From assembly GCF_004296575.1 (NCBI RefSeq), contig NZ_SAYT01000003.1:186001-250000 (forward strand): a DNA stretch of 64,000 nucleotides, read 5' to 3'. The position numbers and the translations under genes are program-made. Shown here piece after piece: positions 38,009 to 46,500 of the stretch. The first letter of the stretch is position 1. Every line of letters begins with the position of its first letter. The notes below the pieces were generated by a model, which saw only the letters and a list, made by a program, of their open reading frames with translations, was not told the DNA's origin and did not search any database. This DNA is from Dyella amyloliquefaciens. Its GTDB lineage: Bacteria > Pseudomonadota > Gammaproteobacteria > Xanthomonadales > Rhodanobacteraceae.

Positions 38009-38330
38009 GATCCGTATCCTGCGGTGGCCCTTCTGAAAGTAGCTAAAACTTGCACTTTCGCCGTCGACTACGAGTACCACAGCCCAGGACACCGTCAAAC
38101 ATGGCTTTCGGCTATGGCTTTCGTCGTGATCGACGGCAGTGCCCTGGAGCGATGCGAGCCACGTACATGGCAACTAGCTGGAAAGTGGATGTAACACGAA
38201 CGCTACACATGCCCGGGAGGGCAGGCGACAGGGTATGGCCCTCCTTGCATCGCCCTGCCGGTAAGGAGTTTGATGCGCTGGGCCAGCTCTCATGCGGGCG
38301 ACCGTCGCTTCGGCCATCATGGTGATCTCG
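38009..38330. other. Intergenic region between divergent genes
   Basis: There are 322 bases with no convincing gene. It holds a hairpin with GGAGGGC and GCCCTCC arms near 38217-38244. It also has a strong Shine-Dalgarno-like TAAGGAG at 38261-38267 followed by ATG at 38273, opening only about 20 codons that overlap the start of the next gene (possibly a leader peptide). Confidence 0.4.
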
Positions 38331-38807
38331 ATGCATAGCCGCTTTGAACGCCTGCTCTGGTTGATGCCGGTGGCATATGCCATCCATATCGGCGACGAGT
38401 GGTTCAGCGGCTTCCCTCGGTACGTGGTGGATCACATGGGCGGGCATCCCATGCCGCCCGCGTTGTTTTTCGCCAACAATGCATGTTTCATGCTGGTGCT
38501 TCTGGCGTTGTGCACCTGGGCGAGTCGGAGCACGTCGCGGTTGTCCGCATTCCTGTTGATGTCCTGGGCCAGTGGCAACCTGTTCTGGAACTTCGTCGCG
38601 CATCTCTTCTACACGGTGCACACCGGTGCGTATTCGCCCGGGCTGGTGACGTCTTCGCTGTTCTACTATCCGGTGTCGTTGCTCGTCGTCGCGGCATCCG
38701 TTCGCGACAAGCGCATGAGTGTGACTGGTGCGCTTGGCGCGTTTGCGATCGGCGGCGCCCTGCTGGTTCTTGTCATCTGGGGCGGGGTCTATCACTTCGC
38801 CACATGA
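38331..38807 (+). CDS. HXXEE-domain membrane protein
   Basis: A 158-residue protein with about five membrane helices. Near the N terminus it has AIHIGDEW, a form of the His-x-x-Glu/Asp-Glu motif that names the HXXEE family, and FWNFVAHLFYTVHTGAYSPGLVTSSLFYYP later, with the conserved helix-embedded His residues. The function is unknown; the motif suggests metal binding or membrane-embedded hydrolysis. The ATG at 38331 has GGTGA upstream, while in-frame starts at 38292 and 38319 have no ribosome binding site. Confidence 0.65.
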   Translation: MHSRFERLLWLMPVAYAIHIGDEWFSGFPRYVVDHMGGHPMPPALFFANNACFMLVLLALCTWASRSTSRLSAFLLMSWASGNLFWNFVAHLFYTVHTGAYSPGLVTSSLFYYPVSLLVVAASVRDKRMSVTGALGAFAIGGALLVLVIWGGVYHFAT

Positions 38808-39012
38808 GCCGCCTGGGCCACCCGCCAGCGGGCATCGCTACGGCCCCCGGGTTTCCTTTTTCGCGGTCCGCGCGCAGGGAGCAGTGCGGACCGCAGAGAG
38901 GATTCATCGCGCGGTGTTCACGCAGCTTGCGGCATAGACTCGCGGTCGCCGGGCGCGTTGGCACGTCCCGAGCGTGGGGTTTGTAGCATCCATATCGAAG
39001 GAGCCCGTGATC

Positions 39013-41307
39013 ATGAGCGAGGCTGTCGTAGGAATGCGTGTGGATGAAGATCGCCTTTCGCCGTGGTGGCTGCGATCCGTACTGGTGGTGATGGTGATTG
39101 GATTCGCGATGCTGCTCAGTATCACGGGGCTCGCGTATCGCAACGCGCCACCGATACCCGCACAGGTGGTGGGTCCCGATGGTGCCGTGCTCTACACCAG
39201 CGATGAGGTCGGCGCCGGGCAGGCCGTGTTCCTGAAATACGGCCTGATGGACAACGGCAGCATCTGGGGACATGGCGCTTACCTGGGACCGGACTTCAGT
39301 GCCGAAGCACTGCACCGATTCGGAACGGTCACCGAGCAACACCTGGCCGAACGCCAATACCAGAAACCCTGGGAGGCACTGGACCCGATGCAGCAGGCAT
39401 CGGTCCGCGCGCAGGCCGCGGTGATCCTGAAGACCAATCGCTATGACGCGAGTACCAATCGCCTGTCGCTCACCGAGCCCGAAGCCGAGGCGTTCAAGCA
39501 GGAAGCCCCCTACTGGGCGCAGTACTTCCAGGACCCCACGCGCAATGCAGGGCTCAAGCGTGGACTGATCACCGACCCGAAGGAGCTGCACGAGTTCAGC
39601 GCCTTCGTCAGCTGGGCCGCCTGGGTTTCGGTGACCAAGCGACCCGGCCATGAATATTCCTACACCAACAACTTCCCGTTCGATCCGGCGGTGGGCAATG
39701 TCGCCCCCAGCGGCGCACTGCTGTGGAGTGCGTTGAGCCTGGTGATGCTGCTGGGCGGCATCGCTGCGGTGCTGCTCGCCTTCGGCAAGTTCGACTACCT
39801 CGGCTGGATCACCCGCGGACATCGCGCCACGCCGCAGGTGATTCCCGGGCAGTCGAGCCGGGGTCAGCGCGCACTGGTGAAGTTCTTCGTGGTGGTGGCG
39901 GTGCTCTTCCTCGGGCAGACCCTCATCGGCGGTGGCGTGGCGCACTTCCGCGCCGACCCCGGCACGTTCTACGGCTTCGAGCTGGAAAGCATCTTCCCCA
40001 GCAATCTGCTGCGCACCTGGCATCTGCAGACGGCGATCTTCTGGATCGCCACCTCCTACGTCGCGGCGGCCTTGTATCTCGCGCGCTCGTTGCGCGGGGA
40101 CGAACCGCGATGGCTGTCGGTCGTCATCAATCTCCTGTTCGTGGCCTTCGCCATCGTCATCTTCGGCAGCCTCTTCGGGGAATGGGCGGGGATCTCGCAG
40201 GTCCTGGGCGACCTGTGGTTCTGGCTGGGCAACCAGGGCTGGGAATACCTGGAGTTGGGGCGCATCTGGCAGCTGCTGCTGGTGGTAGGACTGCTCGGCT
40301 GGTTCGGGTTGCTATGGTTTCTTGCCCGGCCACGCGATGTGGTCCAGCCCGAGGCGCGCCCGCTCGCACGGGTCTTCCTGCTCGCGGCGCTGTCGATCCC
40401 GGTGTTCTATATCCCGGCCATGTTCATCGGCACCAAGACCAACTACACCGTGGTGGATACCTGGCGTTTCTGGATCATCCACTTGTGGGTCGAGGGCTTC
40501 TTCGAGTTCTTCGCCACCACGGTGGTCGCGGTGGTCCTCTATCAACTCGGGCTGACTCGTCTCACGACGGCGATGAGGGTGATCTACCTCGATGCGATCC
40601 TCTATTTCCTCGGTGGCCTGATCGGCACCGGGCATCACTGGTACTTCACCGGGCAGACCCAGTTCAACATGGCCTTGTCCGCCTTGTTCTCCGCCCTTGA
40701 GGTGGTGCCGCTGACGCTGCTGACGCTGGATGCGTGGGACTTCGTGCGCACCACGCAGGGCGATCGTGACGATCGCGGCGGCGTCATCCACGTACCGCAC
40801 AAGTGGGCGTTCTACTTCCTGATGGGCGTTGGTTTCTGGAACTTCATCGGTGCCGGCGTGTTCGGCTTCCTGATCAACCTGCCGATCGTGAGCTACTACG
40901 AGGTAGGTACCCAGCTCACGCCGAACCATGGCCATGCGGCGATGTTCGGCGTGTTCGGCATGCTGGCGCTCGCGCTGATGGTGTTTGTGCTGCGGCAGAC
41001 CACCGATGACGCGCACTGGCCGGGCGTGGAGAAGTACATCAAGGTCGGCTTCTGGGGCGTCAACATCGGTCTCGCCATGATGCTGGTGATGAGCCTCTTC
41101 CCCAGCGGCGTGCTGCAGGTATGGGATGTGATGTCGAACGGCTACTGGCACGCGCGCGGCTTCGACTACGTCAATGCCTCGCGTTCCCGGCTCATCGAGT
41201 GGCTGCGCATGCCCGGTGACCTGGTGATGATCGTGTTCGGCGCGATTCCCTTGTGCATCGCGGCGATCAAGGGCTGGTGGTTTTCGCGCGGGGTAGTGCA
41301 GCCCTGA
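39013..41307 (+). CDS. norZ: Quinol-dependent nitric oxide reductase (qNor)
   Basis: A 764-residue single-subunit NO reductase (2 NO to N2O, electrons from quinol). It combines an N-terminal NorC-like periplasmic domain without heme-binding CxxCH (GVRVGP-type segment with GAGQAVFLKYGLMDNGSIWGHG) and a 14-helix NorB-like core with the heme and FeB ligands in RTWHLQTAIFW, WIIHLWVEGFFEFF, GTGHHWYFTG and NHGHAAMFGVFGM. No nitrite reductase or cNor genes are nearby, so NO detoxification is more likely than respiration. The ATG at 39013 has AAGGAG upstream. Confidence 0.93.
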   Translation: MSEAVVGMRVDEDRLSPWWLRSVLVVMVIGFAMLLSITGLAYRNAPPIPAQVVGPDGAVLYTSDEVGAGQAVFLKYGLMDNGSIWGHGAYLGPDFSAEALHRFGTVTEQHLAERQYQKPWEALDPMQQASVRAQAAVILKTNRYDASTNRLSLTEPEAEAFKQEAPYWAQYFQDPTRNAGLKRGLITDPKELHEFSAFVSWAAWVSVTKRPGHEYSYTNNFPFDPAVGNVAPSGALLWSALSLVMLLGGIAAVLLAFGKFDYLGWITRGHRATPQVIPGQSSRGQRALVKFFVVVAVLFLGQTLIGGGVAHFRADPGTFYGFELESIFPSNLLRTWHLQTAIFWIATSYVAAALYLARSLRGDEPRWLSVVINLLFVAFAIVIFGSLFGEWAGISQVLGDLWFWLGNQGWEYLELGRIWQLLLVVGLLGWFGLLWFLARPRDVVQPEARPLARVFLLAALSIPVFYIPAMFIGTKTNYTVVDTWRFWIIHLWVEGFFEFFATTVVAVVLYQLGLTRLTTAMRVIYLDAILYFLGGLIGTGHHWYFTGQTQFNMALSALFSALEVVPLTLLTLDAWDFVRTTQGDRDDRGGVIHVPHKWAFYFLMGVGFWNFIGAGVFGFLINLPIVSYYEVGTQLTPNHGHAAMFGVFGMLALALMVFVLRQTTDDAHWPGVEKYIKVGFWGVNIGLAMMLVMSLFPSGVLQVWDVMSNGYWHARGFDYVNASRSRLIEWLRMPGDLVMIVFGAIPLCIAAIKGWWFSRGVVQP

Positions 41308-41323
41308 GGCGAGGCAGGTGGCG

Positions 41324-41350
41324 GCGGCTTGCCGGCTCCCGGCAAGCCGC
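41324..41350 (+). terminator. Hairpin after qNor
   Basis: A 12-bp perfect stem (GCGGCTTGCCGG and complement) with a 3-base loop starts 17 bases past the stop. There is no T-run, so it may be a processing or weak termination signal. Confidence 0.5.
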
Positions 41351-41851
41351 ACGCATTCCGGACAAGGCGCTACACGACATGGGCGCCATCGGCTGTTGTG
41401 GACCATGGCGGACAACCGCAACGCGATGAGCGGACGGCAGTGAGGTCGACCTGCCGGCTTTCCCCTGGAAGATACGAAACATTTTCGTCGTGTTCTTTCC
41501 TCCATCCATTCAATGGCATGGGGTGTACCTGGCACCGCCATACCCTGATTTCGGGGATACCCAACCACACGGTCGCGGTTTAGCTTCGGGAGCGCAGATA
41601 CCGGGGCACAGGGCGGACGTCGTCGTCATTGAGCGCCGATGGGCGCTGTTCCACCCTGCGGGTCGGGCGGAGGCGTTGCCATGCGGTGGCATGGGCGATG
41701 CGACGAGCGGCCAGCTCACGCCTGGGCCGCCGGCGACTCGGCCAGGGTTGGCGATTGAACCCTCGGGTACTCCGCCACCGGAAGGACTGAAAGAACGGCC
41801 GCGTGGTGATGTCCACGACGGGCGAGATGATTTCTACAGGGGGAATCCACA
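41351..41851. other. Intergenic region upstream of the two-partner system
   Basis: There are about 500 bases with no supported gene. Open frames through it lack codon bias and ribosome binding sites and run into tpsB in the wrong frame. The region has an AT-richer pocket (near 41470-41520: ACGAAACATTTTCGTCGTG) and a short inverted repeat (ATACCC...GGGGATA near 41541-41562). The tps promoter is expected here. Confidence 0.45.
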
Positions 41852-43546
41852 GTGCGAATGGCAGGCCTCGCCGCTGCCCTGGCTTTGGCCATGGGTAGCG
41901 GTCAACTTTGGGCGAAGGGCACGGAAGCTGCGGCGGCATCGCCGATGCCTGCCAACGCCGATGACAACCTGGGTCGTGAAGCAGCCATGCCGGCCAAGGT
42001 GGCCGTGCGTGGCTTCCGCGTGCAGGGTGTCGGTGAACATGCCGCGGCGCATATCACGCCACAGGCCATTCAGGCACTGGCCGACGAGCAGTATCGCCAG
42101 CTGGCAGGTGGGGACGGCCCTGCCGAGCTGAGCATCACACAGATGCAGCACGTGGCCGATGCCATCACGCAACGCTATCGCGCGAATGGCTTCATCGTGG
42201 CCCAAGCCTACGTGCCGGCGCAGTCGATGGGGGCCGATCAGCTCGTCGAGATCCAGGTATTGGAAGGCAAGATCGGCAAGGTGGTGGTGCAGGGCGCGAA
42301 GCGTTACCGCACCGGAATCATCGCTGCCCCGGCCGAGCACCTCAAGGGCCAGGCGCTGCAGAAGGACGACGTGGATACGGCGCTGCTCTATGCGCGCGAC
42401 TTGCCGGGTGTGGCAATCACCTCGACCTTTCAGCCGGGCGAACATACCGGCGAAACGGACCTGATCATGGTCGCGCAGGAAGATAACCGTCCCTATGCGA
42501 TCACGGTCGGCGGCAACAACTACGGCACGGATGTCACGGGCCGCTATCGCGCGCAGCTGGGCGTGGCCTGGAACGACCCGCTGGGCATCGGCGACACGCT
42601 CAACGCCAATGTCGATTACGCACTGGACCCGAGCCAGAGTCTGTACGGCGCGTTGAATTACCGTGCGCCGACGGTGGTGGTGCCCGGCCTCAATGCCGTG
42701 GTCGGCGCGACGCGCAGCGAACTGGAAGTGGACAGCGGCGTGTTCGCCTCGCTGCACGTTCACGGCCCTACCACTACCTGGTACGGCGGCGCCGACTGGA
42801 AGTTCATCAACAACGCCGACCTGCAGGCACTGGGCACGTTCCGCCTGGTCAGGGAGGAATCCAAGCTCAGCAGCAGCGTGATGCTGATGTCGGACGAGCG
42901 CTTCGACGTGGCCGAGTTCGGATTCTCGATGAACCACACCGACACCAGCCTGCACGGCATCGACCTGCTGCAGCTGACAGTGCGGCAGTCGCTCAACGAT
43001 CGTTCGCCGGAGCAGATGGATCTGGTCAGCCCGGGGCACGACAGCCATTTCCTGGTGGGCAAGTTCGCCTATACGCGCCTGCAGTTCCTGACGCGCACGC
43101 AGCGGCTCTATTTCAAGTTTTCCGGCCAGTACACCCATGACGCGCTGACGCCGATGGAGCAGTTCGTGATCGGCGGTCCGGACAGTGTGCGTGCCTATCC
43201 GATTGCCGATCTGCTCGGTGACCGCGGCTATTACACCTCCGTGGAATACCACGTCGATGCCCCCGGCTTTGCCGATGCGGTGTCTCCATTCTACGCCCGC
43301 CCGTGGCGCGAACTGCTCGAGCTGGAAGCCTTTGTCGACTACGCCAGGGGCTCTGCGGTGGGCGGCAACCGGCTCAATGGCGGAAAGACCCAGGAAGCCA
43401 GCGGCATCGGCGCCGGCTTCGTATTCCGGGTGCCGCGTTTCCAGCACTTCGAGATGCATGTGGACGCCGCCAAATCGCTGAGCTCGCTGCAGGCTTCCGA
43501 TGGCAAGGGCTACCACGTGTATGCGCGCTTCGGCTTTACGTTCTGA
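41852..43546 (+). CDS. TpsB outer-membrane transporter (ShlB/FhaC/HecB family)
   Basis: A 564-residue Omp85-superfamily transporter. It has a signal peptide (ending QLWA), two POTRA domains (residues about 45-200; YVPAQSMGADQLVEIQVLEGKIG), then a 16-strand barrel with the conserved loop-6 motif V446-RAY-449 in DSVRAYPIADLLGDRGYYTSVEY and a C-terminal Phe (FGFTF). It exports the TpsA encoded 13 bases downstream. The GTG at 41852 has GGGGGA at good spacing; an ATG two codons later is the alternative. Confidence 0.92.
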   Translation: MRMAGLAAALALAMGSGQLWAKGTEAAAASPMPANADDNLGREAAMPAKVAVRGFRVQGVGEHAAAHITPQAIQALADEQYRQLAGGDGPAELSITQMQHVADAITQRYRANGFIVAQAYVPAQSMGADQLVEIQVLEGKIGKVVVQGAKRYRTGIIAAPAEHLKGQALQKDDVDTALLYARDLPGVAITSTFQPGEHTGETDLIMVAQEDNRPYAITVGGNNYGTDVTGRYRAQLGVAWNDPLGIGDTLNANVDYALDPSQSLYGALNYRAPTVVVPGLNAVVGATRSELEVDSGVFASLHVHGPTTTWYGGADWKFINNADLQALGTFRLVREESKLSSSVMLMSDERFDVAEFGFSMNHTDTSLHGIDLLQLTVRQSLNDRSPEQMDLVSPGHDSHFLVGKFAYTRLQFLTRTQRLYFKFSGQYTHDALTPMEQFVIGGPDSVRAYPIADLLGDRGYYTSVEYHVDAPGFADAVSPFYARPWRELLELEAFVDYARGSAVGGNRLNGGKTQEASGIGAGFVFRVPRFQHFEMHVDAAKSLSSLQASDGKGYHVYARFGFTF

Positions 43547-43559
43547 GGGGGAGACGACC

Positions 43560-46500
43560 ATGAATTCGATCCATGACCGCGTGCATCGCAACGCGTTTCC
43601 TTCGATGGCACACCTGAAGCGCAAGGCACTGCCGCTCAGCCTGTCGCTGCTCGGCATGGTGACGGGTTCACTGTTGCCGTGGAGCGAAGCGGCAGGGGCG
43701 GGACCCACCGCCGGTACGCTGCCGACAGGCGGCGTGGTCGTCAGCGGCTCAGCAAACATAAGCACCACCGGCACGACACTGACGGTGACCCAATCCTCGG
43801 CTCAGGCCGCCATGAACTGGACCAGCTTCGACATCGCGTCGAATGCCTCGGTCGTCTTCAGCCAACCCAGTGCCAACGCGATCGCGCTCAACCGCATCGG
43901 TATCGGCTCGAGCACGCCCGCGGCCTCGCAAATCTTCGGCAGCCTCAGTGCCAACGGACAGGTGTTCCTGATCAACCCCGCCGGCATCGTGTTTGGCGCT
44001 GCTGCCTCGGTGAATGTCGGCGGGCTGGTTGCCAGCACGCTGGACATGGATCCCGCGACGCTGGCCGGTGGCTCGCAGCGGTTTCACCTGGACAACAACA
44101 CGGGTACGGGGGCGAGCGTAGTCAATCACGGCACGATCACCGCGGCCACCGGCGGTGGCGTGGTGCTGGCCGGCGGCAGCGTGAGCAACGATGGCATGAT
44201 CCTCGCCAGCGCTGGCCATATTTTCCTGGACGGTGCCGACCACGCCACGCTCGATTTTGATGGCAACAACCTGATCAACGTCACCGTCACGGGCGGACTG
44301 GCTTCCGGTTCGGGCACGGCGGTGAACAACAGCGGCACGCTGCAGTCGGACGGCGGCACGGTGGTGTTGCAGGCATCGGCCACGCCCGGCCTGTTTAGCC
44401 AGATGGTGAACAACGCCGGCGTGATCAAGGCCGAAAGCCTCAGTGGCGCGGGCGGCACGGTGCAGTTGATCGGCACCGGCGGCGGTGTGACCAACAGCGG
44501 CCAGATTTCCGTCAATGGTACGAACGGCGGCAACGTGGCGATCACCAGCGACCAGGCAGTCAATGCCGGTGGCACCATCACCGCTACGGGTGGAAGTACA
44601 GGCAGCCTGGCGCTGAGCGGCAGCGCGCTGACGCTGGGTGGGGCGATTGATGCAGGGGGCGGGCAGATTTCGCTCACCTCGGGGGGCTCCACCACCCAGA
44701 CTGCCGGCTCGCTTTCGGGCGCCACACTGACCGGCAGCTCGGTCGACGCGACAACGCTGGCGCAATCCGGCAATGCCATTACCAGCCTGTCCAACTATGA
44801 AAGCGGCGGCAACCTGACCCTGGCCACCAGCGGCAGCCTGGCACTGGCAGGCAACGTCAGCGGTAACGCTGTCACGTTGAACGCCGCAGCGATCACCGAG
44901 GCGGCGGGCGCGGTGTTCTCCGCGAATTCGTTGGCCGGTGGCTCCACCGGCTCTACCGTGCTGAACCAGGCCAACCAGCTCGGCACACTGGGCAACTACA
45001 CCACGGGCGGCAATTTCACCCTCGTCAATGGGCAGGCCATCACGCAAAGCGGCGCGCTCCGGGTGCAGGGCAGTACGTCGCTCAGCGCCGGAAGCAACAG
45101 CATTACGCTGAGCAACGGCAACAACGCCCTGCTAGGCTCGGTAAGGGTGACCGGCGGCAACACGCAGATCAACTGTGCAAGTGCACTGACGTTTGGCGCC
45201 AGCGCCATTACCGGCAATCTGATTGCCACTACGGCCAATGCAGGCATCAACCAGATCGGCGCGCTGAACGTCACCGGCACGAGCACGTTCAACGCGGGTG
45301 CGGGCGCCATCGCATTGACCAACGCGAACAACACGCTGGCAACCTCGACGGGTCAAACCGTCAATGCCACCGGCACGGGCATCGCCATCACCAACAGTGG
45401 CGACCTGCACGTGGGCATGCTCGCCGATGGGGCAAATGGTGCCGTCAGCCTGGTGGCGGGTGGCTTGCTGTACCTGCCAACCACGGCCATCACTACCGGC
45501 ACAGCCGACCTGACCCTGGTGTCGAACGGCGGTGTACTGGCTACGTCGGCCAATCTGTCCGGCAACAACGTGACGCTGTCGGGTAGCCAGGGCATCACGC
45601 TTGCGCACAACGTCACGGCGGCCAACACATTCAACCTGACCAGCAGCAACGGGGCGATATCGCAGACCGCCGGGACACTGGCCGCCAATACGTTGACGGG
45701 GACCTCGCAGAACGCCACCACGTTGAGCCAGTTCAACCAGGTCGCGCAGCTTGGTAACTTCTCGGCCAACGGCTTCAGCCTGAGTAGTAGCGGTGCGCTG
45801 GCCATCACGGGGGCGGTGAACAGCAGCACGGTTGCGTTGAACGTGATAGGTGCGCTCACTGAGACGACAGGTGGAAGTGTCACTGCGAGCAGCCTTACCG
45901 GTAGTTCGACCGGCGCCACGGCGCTCAACCAGACAAACAATCAGATCACACAGCTTGGTGGTTTCACCGCGAACGGGTTCAGCCTGTACAACGCTGGCGC
46001 GTTGTCCGTCGCCGGCCCACTGAACAGCACCGGCAATGTGGCGTTGACATCGCAAAGCGGCGATCTGACGTTGGCAGGCACGGTGAGCGGCACCGGCGTT
46101 ACGCTGCAAGCCCATGGCGGTGCGATCGCGCAGCTGGCGGGCGGCCTCACGGCGACCACGCTGACAGGGGCGTCTCAGGGCAGCACGACGCTGACCCAGT
46201 CCGGCAACCAGGTTTCGCGGCTTGGCGGCTTCAGCGCCAATGGCTTCAGCCTGACCGATGCCAACGCATTGACCGTCAGCGGCCCGTTGAACAGCACTGG
46301 CGATGTGACGCTGACCAGCCTGGGTGGTGATCTGAGCCTGGCAGGAGCGCTGAATGGCGCGAACGTCGTGCTGACAGCGGGCAACGGTGCGGTAAATCAG
46401 GCAGCGGGCTCGCTTACGGCGACCAGCCTTAGCGGTCAGTCCAGCGGCATGACGTCATTGACCCAATCCGGCAATGCGATCAACCAACTTGGCAGCTACA

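Noticed and set aside
41490-42131. Open frame in the gap before tpsB
   Set aside because: It has no ribosome binding site or domain, its codon usage looks random, and it runs 280 bases into tpsB in another frame.
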